Shown: positions 1 through 6,788 of the stretch, piece after piece
How the letters are laid out: every line of letters begins with the position of its first letter
Numbering within the stretch: position 1 is the stretch's first letter
Source of the DNA: Methanocorpusculum sp.
GTDB lineage: Archaea > Halobacteriota > Methanomicrobia > Methanomicrobiales > Methanocorpusculaceae
NCBI GenBank assembly: GCA_029987315.1
Contig: DALTVZ010000146.1
Location: 1-14,603, forward strand
DNA: 14,603 nt
Reading direction: 5' to 3'
Translations under genes and position numbers: made by a program
The notes under the pieces: model-generated
What the model saw: only the letters and a program-made list of their open reading frames with translations
What the model was told of the DNA's origin: nothing
Database searches by the model: none

Positions 1-96
1 CCAGCGGTGACCATGTAGTCTGGAACATTTCCCTTCATAATGCATCAGACGGTGGGATGCGTCGAAGTGGGTTTCTTTATAGATCCGGGTAACCAT
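1..96 (-). CDS. queD: QueD / 6-pyruvoyl-tetrahydropterin synthase family protein (5' part only)
   Basis: Only the first 32 codons are present; the gene continues past the left edge. Read on the minus strand from the ATG at 96, the product starts MVTRIYKETHFDASHR and continues with a C-x3-H-G-H motif (GKCSRLHGH, residues 22-30). This is the hallmark of the QueD/PTPS family: the HGH histidines and an upstream His (here H14) bind zinc, and the Cys is the catalytic thiol. QueD makes 6-carboxytetrahydropterin from dihydroneopterin triphosphate, feeding preQ0 and, in archaea, archaeosine in tRNA. The ATG was chosen because an in-frame TGA lies seven codons upstream. No good ribosome site precedes it (a GAAGG sits about 14 bases upstream), so it may be leaderless. 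A pterin enzyme of the same superfamily with another role, as in methanopterin synthesis, cannot be excluded from the fragment. Confidence 0.82.
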   Translation of the reverse strand, partial: MVTRIYKETHFDASHRLMHYEGKCSRLHGHRW

Positions 97-251
97 TGAT
101 GTACTGTTTTGCCTTCAAGAACATAATACTCTTCTTCGAAGATCATCAGCATTCCCGCGAGTGCTCTGTTTTTTCGTCTGGATCCAGCTGTTACGGAGTC
201 CCTGCAAGGCTCTCGCTATCCTGCTCTGAAAAAGATATTCCTGAAATGTGG

Positions 252-260
252 TATATAAAT
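252..260 (-). promoter_or_regulatory. Candidate TATA box for the queD transcript
   Basis: On the minus strand this reads ATTTATATA, close to the archaeal box A consensus (YTTWWATA). The expected start would be near 225-230, giving a leader of about 130 bases before the queD ATG, which is long for an archaeon. A weaker box (TATTAT, around 122-127 minus) would instead place the start at about the queD ATG. I cannot decide between them from sequence alone. Confidence 0.35.
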
Positions 261-389
261 ATAGTTATTAAAATGTGGGCTTTCCCTGATTTACCTTCAA
301 AAACTACATTTTTCGCCTCTGAGAGGACGCCCATTACTATTATTATCACTCCCCGCTCATAAGTATAGGAACACGCTGAGAAGACCGCA

Positions 390-397
390 TCTATATT
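390..397 (+). promoter_or_regulatory. Candidate TATA box for rpsL-rpsG-EF2
   Basis: TCTATATT lies about 26 bases upstream of 416-420, where the first leader hairpin begins. If used, the mRNA would start almost exactly at the base of that hairpin and carry a leader of about 95 bases. A second weak TATA-like stretch (ATATAG, near 482-487) would instead give a nearly leaderless rpsL. Confidence 0.35.
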
Positions 398-418
398 AGA
401 CATGGTTGGTCAGCAGGT

Positions 419-448
419 GTTCGGTGTCCTGCGTGCAGGACACCGAAC
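419..448 (+). promoter_or_regulatory. Perfect 13-bp hairpin in the rpsL leader
   Basis: Arm 419-431 (GTTCGGTGTCCTG) is the exact reverse complement of 436-448, with a four-base loop (CGTG). It lies 67 bases upstream of the rpsL ATG. No T-tract follows directly and no plus-strand gene lies upstream, so a terminator is unlikely. A role in leader control, mRNA stability or protein binding is inference. Confidence 0.6.
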
Positions 449-451
449 CAT

Positions 452-472
452 CCCGCTCGTTATTCGGGCGGG
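452..472 (+). promoter_or_regulatory. Second leader hairpin upstream of rpsL
   Basis: Arms 452-459 (CCCGCTCG) and 465-472 (CGGGCGGG) pair over 8 bp with one G-U wobble around a TTATT loop. It starts three bases after the first hairpin, so the two could stack. The rpsL ribosome site (GAGG at 504-507) lies outside both stems. Confidence 0.5.
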
Positions 473-514
473 TTCATTCACAATATAGTATCCAAAAACC
501 AATGAGGAAACTCC

Positions 515-943
515 ATGGGACAGGGAAAATTCGCAGCAAGAAAACTCGTTCGCACCGCAAAGAAATTCCGGTGGAGCGACTCAGTTTACTCTCGTAGAGC
601 ACTTAAACTGAAACTGAAAGCAGACCCCCTTGAGGGAGCACCAATCGGACGCGCAATCGTTCTTGAAAAGGTCGGCGTGGAAGCGAAACAGCCGAACTCG
701 GCAATTAGAAAATGTGTCCGTGTTCAGTTGATCAAAAACGGCCGTCAGGTCACCGCATTCGCTGTAGGCGACGGCGCTATCAACTTCATTGATGAACACG
801 ACGAAGTCACCATTTGTGGTATCGGCGGTCGTGCAGGTCGTTCAATGGGAGATATTCCCGGTGTTCGTTTCGTTGTAAGCGGCGTCAACGGCGTCTCACT
901 CAACGAACTTGTTATCGGACGCGCAGAAAAAGCACGGAGGTAA
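515..943 (+). CDS. rpsL: 30S ribosomal protein S12 (archaeal uS12)
   Basis: A 142-residue protein of the usual archaeal S12 length. It helps form the decoding centre of the small subunit and contacts tRNA and EF-2. Visible hallmarks are the family core PNSAIRKC at residues 60-67, the basic N-terminus, and GDIPGVRF at 112-119; the end is rich in Lys/Arg. The ATG at 515 is supported by GAGG at 504-507, seven bases upstream. It is the first gene of an rpsL-rpsG-EF2 run; its stop codon is immediately preceded by and overlaps the GGAGGT ribosome site of rpsG. In many euryarchaea nusA and rpl30e precede rpsL in the same operon; here the upstream neighbour is the divergent queD. Confidence 0.97.
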   Translation: MGQGKFAARKLVRTAKKFRWSDSVYSRRALKLKLKADPLEGAPIGRAIVLEKVGVEAKQPNSAIRKCVRVQLIKNGRQVTAFAVGDGAINFIDEHDEVTICGIGGRAGRSMGDIPGVRFVVSGVNGVSLNELVIGRAEKARR

Positions 944-948
944 ATAAT

Positions 949-1533
949 ATGACAGAAGAAGTAACCCCTGCAAAGATCCTTCTCTTTAACAAGTGGGACA
1001 TGAGCGATGTTGTCGTTAAGGACGCAGGAATGATCCGGTATGTCACCGTCACCTCTACAGAAGTCCCAAGCAGTTGCGGCAGACTTACTCAGCAGCAGTT
1101 CACCAAGAGTGAAATGGCTATTGTTGAAAGACTTATCAACCGTCTTATGCAGCAGGAGCACAACACCGGTAAAAAGATGATGTGCACCAAGATGGTCATG
1201 GACGCATTCGATGTTATCAACAAGAAAACCAAGCAGAACCCGCTTCAGGTCCTTGTTGATGCCGTAGCACATGCCGGCCCCCGTGAGGAGACCGTCCGCC
1301 TGAAATATGGTGGTATCAATGTTCCAAAGTCCGTTGACTCAGCCCCGATCCGCCGTGTCAACACTGCACTCAGATACATTGCTCTTGCAACCTGGAGAGG
1401 CTCACACAAGACAAAGAAGCCGGCATACCTTGTGCTCGCCGATGAACTTATCATGGCGGCAAAAGGAGATGCAAAATGCTTCTCTGTTGGTAAGAAGGAA
1501 GAAGTCGAACGGATTGCAAAATCCGCACGGTGA
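949..1533 (+). CDS. rpsG: 30S ribosomal protein S7 (archaeal uS7)
   Basis: A 194-residue protein beginning MTEEVTPAKILLFNKWD, within the normal range for archaeal S7. S7 nucleates assembly of the 3' domain of 16S rRNA and sits at the E-site/mRNA exit. Recognisable family segments are NPLQVLVDAV followed by AGPREETVRLKYGG, and the typical C-terminus ending SVGKKEEVERIAKSAR. The ATG at 949 follows GGAGGT (936-941), which overlaps the rpsL stop, so translation is probably coupled. The same frame is open back to 814, but those codons overlap rpsL and have no ribosome site, so the longer start was rejected. Bacterial S7 represses its own operon; whether the archaeal protein does so here is unknown. 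Confidence 0.97.
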   Translation: MTEEVTPAKILLFNKWDMSDVVVKDAGMIRYVTVTSTEVPSSCGRLTQQQFTKSEMAIVERLINRLMQQEHNTGKKMMCTKMVMDAFDVINKKTKQNPLQVLVDAVAHAGPREETVRLKYGGINVPKSVDSAPIRRVNTALRYIALATWRGSHKTKKPAYLVLADELIMAAKGDAKCFSVGKKEEVERIAKSAR

Positions 1534-1536
1534 TTT

Positions 1537-1555
1537 CCTAAATATTCTTTTTTTT
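1537..1555 (+). terminator. CCTAAATATT plus T8 element between rpsG and EF-2
   Basis: CCTAAATATT (1537-1546) is followed by a C and eight Ts. The same ten bases followed by a T run recur after EF-2 (3824-3839), but here without a hairpin. It could be a partial terminator or processing site tuning the ratio of S7 to EF-2. Alternatively, CTAAATAT could act as a TATA box placing a transcript start near the EF-2 ATG. Confidence 0.35.
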
Positions 1556-1566
1556 AAAGGTGTTTT

Positions 1567-3765
1567 ATGTCACGCGGAAAAAAAATGGTAGAACGAATCA
1601 CGGAGCTCATGAATGATCCTGAGCACATCCGTAATATCGGTATCGTAGCGCACATCGATCACGGAAAGACCACACTTTCAGACAACCTCCTTTCTGGAGC
1701 TGGAATGATCAGTGAGGAATTATCCGGAAAAGCATGCTGGATGGACTCAGATGAAGAGGAGCAGGCACGTGGAATCACCATTGATGCATCAAACGTATCA
1801 ATGATCCACAAAGTCGGCGACCACGAGTATCTTATCAACATGATCGATACTCCCGGTCACGTCGACTTTGGCGGGGACGTTACTCGTGCAATGCGCGCAG
1901 TCGACGGCGCCGTCGTCGTAGTTGATGCAGTTGAAGGTCCAATGCCCCAGACGGAGACCGTTCTTCGTCAGGCACTCAAAGAGGGTGTTCACCCGGTTCT
2001 CTTCATCAACAAGGTTGACAGACTTATCAACGAACTGAAAGTTAACCCGCAGGAAATGATGATCCGCCTTGGAAAAGTCATTGATAAGGTCAACAAGCTC
2101 ATCAAAGGCATGAACGAGGAACTCTACACCAAAGGTGGATGGAAACTCGATCCAATGAAAGGAAACGTCGCTTTTGGTTCAGCTCTTTACAACTGGGCTA
2201 TTTCGATCCCTTACATCAAGACGACTGGGGTTTCACTGCAGACCGTTATCGACAAGTGTAACGAAGGCGATATGAAATATCTTGCAAAGGCATCCCCGCT
2301 TCATGCAGTACTTCTCGATATGGTCGTGCATTTCCTTCCAAACCCCCTTCAGGCACAGGGTAAGAGATGTAACATCATCTGGCACGGCGATGTTGAGTCG
2401 GAGGTTGGAAAATCCATGTACGCATGCGATGCCAAAGGTCCGGTCGCCATGATGATCACTGACATCTCCTTTGATAAACATGCAGGAGAGATCGCCACCG
2501 GCAGACTGTTCTCAGGAACGCTCACCCGCGGTCAGGAGGTCTATATCTCCGGTACGTCAGGCAAGGCAAACAGACTTCAGCTCGTTGGTATCTTTATGGG
2601 TCCGACCCGTGTTGATGTGGAAAAGGTCGTTGCAGGTAACATTGCAGCCGTATCTGGTCTCGGTGACGCAATCGTTGGTTCAACAGTTTCGACCTATAAG
2701 GATATGACGCCGTTTGAGTCCCTTAAACACTACTCAGAACCTGTCATGACCGTCGCGGTCGAAGCAAAGAACATGAAGGATCTTCCAAAACTTATCGAAG
2801 TTCTTCACCAGGTCGGAAAGGAAGACCCAACTGTCCGTATCAACATCAATGAAGAGACGGGCGAACACCTGATTGCCGGTATGGGCGAACTCCACCTTGA
2901 GGTCGTTACCGGTCGTATCAAGAGAGATAAGGGTGTAGAAATTGTCACCTCTCCGCCAATCGTTGTCTACCGTGAGACGGTCTCAAAGCCGCTTGATGGT
3001 ACTGTTGAAGGTAAGTCTCCAAACAGACATAACAGATTCTTCTTATCTGTTGAGCCTATGCCAGAACCGATCCGGCTGGCTCTCAGAGCTGGTGAGATCT
3101 CGATGAACATGGAAAACTTCCCCCGCCGTGATGCTCTTGTAGCACTTGGTATGGACAAGGATGAAGCCAAGTCCGTTAAGGATATTTATAACTCGAATAT
3201 GTTCATTGACTGCACGAAAGGTATCCAGTATCTCAATGAAACGATGGAACTTATTCTCGATGGTGTTCACGAGGCACTTGACGGTGGACCGCTTGCTGAT
3301 GAGCAGGTTCAGAATGTTCTGATCAAACTCCACGATGTGAAGCTTCACGAGGATGCTATCCACCGTGGTCCCGGACAGGTCATCCCTGCAGTTCGCGGTG
3401 GTATGAAGGCAGCTCTTCTTATGGCTGGCGACACACTTCTTGAACCGATCCAGAGGATCCAGATCACTGTTCCGGAGAATCAGATGGGTGCAGCGATCTC
3501 CCAGATCCAGGGACGCCGCGGAACTCTGTCTACGACTGAGTCTGAAGGTGACCAGATCGTGGTCAATGGTGAAGCACCGGTCGCCGAGCTCTTTGGTTTC
3601 GCCGGAGATATCCGTTCAGCAACCGAAGGCCGTGCAATGTGGTCTACTGAGTTCGCTGGTTTCGCCCCTGTTCCACAGGGAATGCTTTCCGAGATCGTTA
3701 TGGGTATTCGAAAGAGAAAGGGTCTGAAAGAACAGATCCCGACTCCGAAAGATTACCTCGATTAA
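1567..3765 (+). CDS. fusA: Translation elongation factor 2 (aEF-2)
   Basis: A 732-residue GTPase that drives ribosomal translocation, of standard archaeal length. The G domain shows AHIDHGKT at 28-35 (P-loop), RGITI at 68-72, DTPGH at 94-98 and NKVD at 148-151. The C-terminal half carries the EF-2-specific loop DAIHRGPGQ; His599 in this loop is the expected diphthamide site, as in yeast eEF2 His699. The start [10 protein letters not shown] matches the family N-terminus; a weak AAAGGTG at 1556-1562 lies a few bases upstream. It is separated from rpsG by 33 bases and ends just before a strong terminator. The tuf and rpsJ genes that often follow in euryarchaea are absent here. Confidence 0.98.
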   Translation: MSRGKKMVERITELMNDPEHIRNIGIVAHIDHGKTTLSDNLLSGAGMISEELSGKACWMDSDEEEQARGITIDASNVSMIHKVGDHEYLINMIDTPGHVDFGGDVTRAMRAVDGAVVVVDAVEGPMPQTETVLRQALKEGVHPVLFINKVDRLINELKVNPQEMMIRLGKVIDKVNKLIKGMNEELYTKGGWKLDPMKGNVAFGSALYNWAISIPYIKTTGVSLQTVIDKCNEGDMKYLAKASPLHAVLLDMVVHFLPNPLQAQGKRCNIIWHGDVESEVGKSMYACDAKGPVAMMITDISFDKHAGEIATGRLFSGTLTRGQEVYISGTSGKANRLQLVGIFMGPTRVDVEKVVAGNIAAVSGLGDAIVGSTVSTYKDMTPFESLKHYSEPVMTVAVEAKNMKDLPKLIEVLHQVGKEDPTVRININEETGEHLIAGMGELHLEVVTGRIKRDKGVEIVTSPPIVVYRETVSKPLDGTVEGKSPNRHNRFFLSVEPMPEPIRLALRAGEISMNMENFPRRDALVALGMDKDEAKSVKDIYNSNMFIDCTKGIQYLNETMELILDGVHEALDGGPLADEQVQNVLIKLHDVKLHEDAIHRGPGQVIPAVRGGMKAALLMAGDTLLEPIQRIQITVPENQMGAAISQIQGRRGTLSTTESEGDQIVVNGEAPVAELFGFAGDIRSATEGRAMWSTEFAGFAPVPQGMLSEIVMGIRKRKGLKEQIPTPKDYLD

Positions 3766-3793
3766 TTTTTTACGTCTCACGGGTCATCGGATC

Positions 3794-3839
3794 GTTTCAC
3801 ATGGGCAATGTGCCTGTGTGAAACCTAAATATTTTTTTT
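3794..3839 (+). terminator. Hairpin plus U-tract after EF-2
   Basis: Arms 3794-3807 and 3811-3824 form a 14-bp stem (two G-U wobbles) around an ATG triloop, followed by CCTAAATA and a run of eight Ts (3832-3839). This looks like an intrinsic-type terminator; oligo-U alone is usually sufficient in archaea, so the stem may also protect the mRNA 3' end. Confidence 0.75.
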
Positions 3840-4075
3840 CTGTTTTGAATTTTTCTCATCTCATCAGCAATTTTATGCTAATCAGATCGCCTCCATAAAA
3901 GATAACATTTTCAATCATTCCTGAATTACCTGTGTATGACGTCAAGTTACCGCCTCGTTTATACTCAAAAAAATATAAAAAAATCAACCTATTGATTTTA
4001 ATTTGTTATATTATGTGAAATTTATGCCGATGCCAATTACTTTTTGTCCTCTTGGCTCCAACATAAAACAAACAA
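3840..4075. other. AT-rich non-coding stretch upstream of the PHP gene
   Basis: About 235 bases, clearly more AT-rich than the flanking genes, with A- and T-runs (for example around 3967-3983). No ORF with a ribosome site or motif is visible. A TATA-like TTATATTA at 4006-4013 is the best promoter candidate for the PHP gene, giving a transcript start near 4035. Confidence 0.5.
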
Positions 4076-4897
4076 ATGCAAAGCAGTGTCCAACATGCTC
4101 CTTTTGTAAAGGACGATGAAAGTAAAGGCTTCGATATGCACGTTCACACGTCCGCTTCAGACGGGCATACTGTGCCAAAGACACTTGCCAAATTTCTCAA
4201 TAAAAACGGGTTATCCGCCGCGATCACTGATCATAATGTCATCTCCGGCATAAAGGAGGCACTTCAATATTCTGATAATATCATACCAGGGATCGAGGTC
4301 TCTGCTCTGGAAGGCCCACACATTCTGATCTATTTCGATACTTACCGTGATCTTGATTCGTATTACACCACTTCAATATTCGATCACTGGGGCAAATGTC
4401 CGCATATGGCAGTGAACATTTCAACAGAGAAGATCATCACTGACGCAAAAAATGCCGGTGGTTTTGTGATAGCTGCTCATCCGTATGGATATGGGATGAG
4501 TGTAAGGGGTGTGATGAAGGGGATCGATACGGGAGTTGTCCAGCCTCACGTGGCATCTCAGCTTGATGGCCTTGAGGTCATCTGCAGCGGTATGTCTATC
4601 CGAAATAATCTACGGGCCGAGGTGTATGCACAAAAAAAAGCAATGTGTATGACCGGCGGGTCGGACGCCCACGTTATTTGGGAAGTTGGTCGGGCGGTCA
4701 CAGTTGGCTATGCTGATCAGACCCCTGTGGAGTTTCTAGAGAATGTCAGATGCAAAAAAACAGGGGTATGCGGGATGACCCGATCCTCTGGACAGAATCT
4801 GTTGATGGGGGCATGTATGACTCCGGAATATATTCCATATGTAGCTCCGGCAATGATGGTACATGCACGGCAGAGCTGGATGAGAATGAAATCATAG
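4076..4897 (+). CDS. PHP-domain metal-dependent phosphoesterase
   Basis: A 273-residue protein with a complete PHP metal site: HVHTSASDG (H22, H24, D29), TDHN (H53), GIEVS (E74), AAHP (H135) and GGSDAH (D197, H199). PHP proteins hydrolyse phosphoesters, for example histidinol phosphate, nucleoside 3',5'-bisphosphates or short RNA/DNA ends, using a tri-metal centre. It is closest in layout to the stand-alone TrpH/YciV-like group rather than polymerase-attached PHP domains. The substrate cannot be read from sequence. The ATG at 4076 lacks a ribosome site; a later ATG at 4136 (MHVHT) follows AAAGG and would still keep every metal ligand, so the start is uncertain. It is a single gene with no operon partner, convergent with the cardiolipin synthase gene. 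The C-terminal 40 residues show no known motif. Confidence 0.88.
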   Translation: MQSSVQHAPFVKDDESKGFDMHVHTSASDGHTVPKTLAKFLNKNGLSAAITDHNVISGIKEALQYSDNIIPGIEVSALEGPHILIYFDTYRDLDSYYTTSIFDHWGKCPHMAVNISTEKIITDAKNAGGFVIAAHPYGYGMSVRGVMKGIDTGVVQPHVASQLDGLEVICSGMSIRNNLRAEVYAQKKAMCMTGGSDAHVIWEVGRAVTVGYADQTPVEFLENVRCKKTGVCGMTRSSGQNLLMGACMTPEYIPYVAPAMMVHARQSWMRMKS

Positions 4898-5011
4898 TCA
4901 TTCTCTCTCCTTCCTAATGCCGATGTCAAAAAAGAGGAAAGCAGGGTGATCGGCAAGAAAATTGTATAAAGAACATACTATATATTTTCTACCGATTCTC
5001 TTCACCATAAA

Positions 5012-5032
5012 TAAATTATTGGAAATAATTTA
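5012..5032 (-). terminator. AT palindrome at the 3' end of the cardiolipin synthase gene
   Basis: TAAATTATT and AATAATTTA form a perfect 9-bp inverted repeat around GGA, overlapping the cls stop codon (5030-5032). The stem is weak because it is all A-T. It could mark the mRNA end or be a protein site. The intergenic bases 4898-5011 otherwise hold only a short GCCGAT/ATCGGC repeat (4919-4954). Confidence 0.35.
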
Positions 5033-6529
5033 GAGCAATGCTGAGAACAAGCGAGAGATTCCCTCTTTTATCCGTACAGATACAGATCGTTTATTGTACT
5101 CTTCAAGCGTGATCTCCGTGCAGTTCGTTTCCAACTCAGAAAGGAATATCTGGTTTATCATTTTTCCAAACTCAAGATCATAGACAAACGCGTTTGTTTC
5201 GAAGTTCAGTTTAAAACTTCTGATATCCCAGTTGGCGGTACCAATCGTTGTCCCTATCCCGTCGAAGATCCCTGTTTTACTATGGATAAAACCGTCGTTG
5301 TATGTGTATCCGCGAACTCCTGCGGCAAGCAGGTCTCCAAGATAGGAATGATTTGCCCAGTACACAAACGGATGATCTGGTTTGCAGGGTATAACGATCC
5401 TGACATCTATGCCGGAGCGTGCCGCAAGCATAAGTCCGGTAAGCATCGGCTCGTCTGGGATGAAGTATGGGGTGTGGATGTATATCGACTCCTTTGCATG
5501 GCCGATCAGGCTCATATACCCAGAATATATCGCTTTTTCAGCTGAATCAGGTCCCGATGAGACGATCTGAACATATGAATGTCCGACCACATCCTGGAAT
5601 CCATCCTCCGGATAGTAGGGGCTATCTGTACTTTCCACTGAAATCTGGGCATCTTGTGCTGCATAATCCCAGTCCATAATAAATCTGGTCTGCAAGGCAA
5701 CAACGGCTTTTCCGTGGATACGTAGATGCGTGTCACGCCAATAGCCCATTGGACCTTTGCCAAGATATTCGTCACCGATATTGAATCCTCCGATAAATCC
5801 TATTTTGCCGTCAATGACCAGGATTTTACGGTGGTTTCTGAAGTGCAGCCTTGTGTTGAGAAATGGGACCTTGAGCGGGAAAAAGATCCTCACATCTCCC
5901 CCCGCTTTTTTCAGTGGAGCGAAGAACTCCTTTTTCAAGGAAAACGTTCCGGCTGCATCGAAGATTGCTCTAACTTCGACTCCCTCTGCGGCTTTTTGTG
6001 CAAGAAGTTCTATAATCTGACTTCCCAATTCATCGTCGCGAATAATGAAGTACTCCAGATGGATGTGATGGCGCGCTTTTGCCACCTCCTCTTTGAAGGC
6101 GGCGAACATTTTTTCACCGTCGATATAGAGGGTTATCTCATTATTTCTTGTTAATACTGCTTTGTCTAGGCTAAGAAGCAGGGCAATCGTGCTGTCAAAC
6201 CGCGATATGTTGGGAGCGAGCTCCAGTGCTTTTTCTGTGATCTTATGGAACTGTTCTTCTGCCTGACATGCAAGAATCAGATCCATCTCTGTCTTTTTGC
6301 TAAAGATATGGGAACCATACAGATGTCTGCCGAAGAATAGATACATAATTAATCCCACGATCGGTAGAAATATCATCACCAGAAGCCAAGTTATCGCCGT
6401 CTGAGGATTGCGTCTTTCTAGAAACACGACTGTTATACATGCGGCGATATCCACTATTATGACGAGAAACTGAAAAAGCCAGAACACTCCATCGAACAAT
6501 TCCAAGAACATGTTGATCATAAGATACAT
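5030..6529 (-). CDS. cls: Cardiolipin synthase-type phospholipase D family enzyme
   Basis: A 499-residue membrane protein of ClsA-like architecture. Two hydrophobic segments (about 13-36 and 46-66) flank ERRNPQTAITWLL, a typical Cls N-terminal signature, followed by two phospholipase D domains. Both HKD motifs are intact: H233-x-K235-x4-D240 and H416-x-K418-x4-D423. These enzymes transfer a phosphatidyl-type group from one phospholipid to the glycerol head group of another. In archaea the substrates are ether lipids such as archaetidylglycerol; a Methanospirillum homologue is reported to make glycerol-di-archaetidyl-cardiolipin. Start: ATG at 6529, with alternatives four and seven codons in. 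No ribosome site is visible and a TATA box (6549-6556) lies about 25 bases upstream, suggesting a leaderless mRNA. It is transcribed alone, away from the cofG unit. Confidence 0.93.
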   Translation of the reverse strand: MYLMINMFLELFDGVFWLFQFLVIIVDIAACITVVFLERRNPQTAITWLLVMIFLPIVGLIMYLFFGRHLYGSHIFSKKTEMDLILACQAEEQFHKITEKALELAPNISRFDSTIALLLSLDKAVLTRNNEITLYIDGEKMFAAFKEEVAKARHHIHLEYFIIRDDELGSQIIELLAQKAAEGVEVRAIFDAAGTFSLKKEFFAPLKKAGGDVRIFFPLKVPFLNTRLHFRNHRKILVIDGKIGFIGGFNIGDEYLGKGPMGYWRDTHLRIHGKAVVALQTRFIMDWDYAAQDAQISVESTDSPYYPEDGFQDVVGHSYVQIVSSGPDSAEKAIYSGYMSLIGHAKESIYIHTPYFIPDEPMLTGLMLAARSGIDVRIVIPCKPDHPFVYWANHSYLGDLLAAGVRGYTYNDGFIHSKTGIFDGIGTTIGTANWDIRSFKLNFETNAFVYDLEFGKMINQIFLSELETNCTEITLEEYNKRSVSVRIKEGISRLFSALL

Positions 6530-6545
6530 GAATATGCTCTCGTAG

Positions 6546-6557
6546 AATAATATAAGT
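6546..6557. promoter_or_regulatory. Shared TATA region of the divergent cls / cofG units
   Basis: AATAATATAAGT reads ACTTATATTATT on the minus strand, a good box A for cls with a start at about its ATG. On the plus strand the near-symmetric TAATATAA could serve the 65-residue ORF and cofG, with a start near 6577. Only about 60 bases separate the two start codons, so the promoters must overlap. Confidence 0.5.
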
Positions 6558-6590
6558 TGATGTATCTACACCTCGAATGATACTAATATT

Positions 6591-6788
6591 GTGGTTTCTT
6601 ACAGAATACTTTTTGAGTATTGGGGAAGAGGACTGTTAGTCGCAGCAATCATCTCCGCGATCTTAGGACTGCTGATCGGCGATGCAGTTGCTCTGTACCT
6701 TCTTGCCGGTCTTTGTCTGATCCTTTCACTTGCCTGTATTTTTATCAGCCGTCGTCTTCGAGATGTGGGGGACGTGAAATGCGGGTAA
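6591..6788 (+). CDS. Small two-helix membrane protein overlapping cofG
   Basis: A 65-residue protein not recognised as a known family. Two hydrophobic helices (about residues 13-30 and 33-52) are followed by a basic, polar tail RRLRDVGDVKCG, which under the positive-inside rule places both ends in the cytoplasm. The only in-frame start is GTG at 6591, since an in-frame TGA lies at 6558. No ribosome site is visible; a leaderless or short-leader mRNA from the TATA region at 6546-6557 is likely. The last ten bases overlap the start of cofG, so the two are probably translationally coupled. A link to F420 synthesis is suggested only by position. That it is real is supported by its consistent hydrophobic pattern and the overlap. 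Confidence 0.6.
   Translation: MVSYRILFEYWGRGLLVAAIISAILGLLIGDAVALYLLAGLCLILSLACIFISRRLRDVGDVKCG

Larger units (their letters stand above)
97..418. other. Non-coding divergent region between queD and rpsL
   Basis: Roughly 320 bases with no convincing gene. The open frames here (plus 96-362, minus 191-403) have no recognisable motif or ribosome site and run through TATA-like sequence. A 35-codon minus-strand frame (152 down to 45) overlaps the start of queD out of frame and is probably chance. The region is taken to hold the promoters of both flanking transcripts. Confidence 0.6.

Noticed and set aside
96..403. Plus-strand 88-codon and minus-strand 70-codon frames upstream of rpsL
   Set aside because: No motif, no ribosome site, Ser/Phe/Ile-rich composition and overlap with promoter-like AT sequence; treated as non-coding.
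419..472. The rpsL leader hairpins as a terminator or CRISPR-like repeat
   Set aside because: There is no U-tract and no upstream gene on this strand, and the stems are not repeated units with spacers.
814..948. Extended upstream start for S7
   Set aside because: It overlaps rpsL heavily, whereas the ATG at 949 has a GGAGGT site and yields the normal S7 N-terminus.
745..1272. A 175-codon minus-strand frame opposite rpsL/rpsG
   Set aside because: It crosses the junction of two certain ribosomal protein genes on the other strand and shows no motif.
6620..6778. Extended upstream start for CofG
   Set aside because: The added residues are Ser/Arg/Cys-rich, resemble no CofG, and lie out of frame over the small membrane-protein gene.
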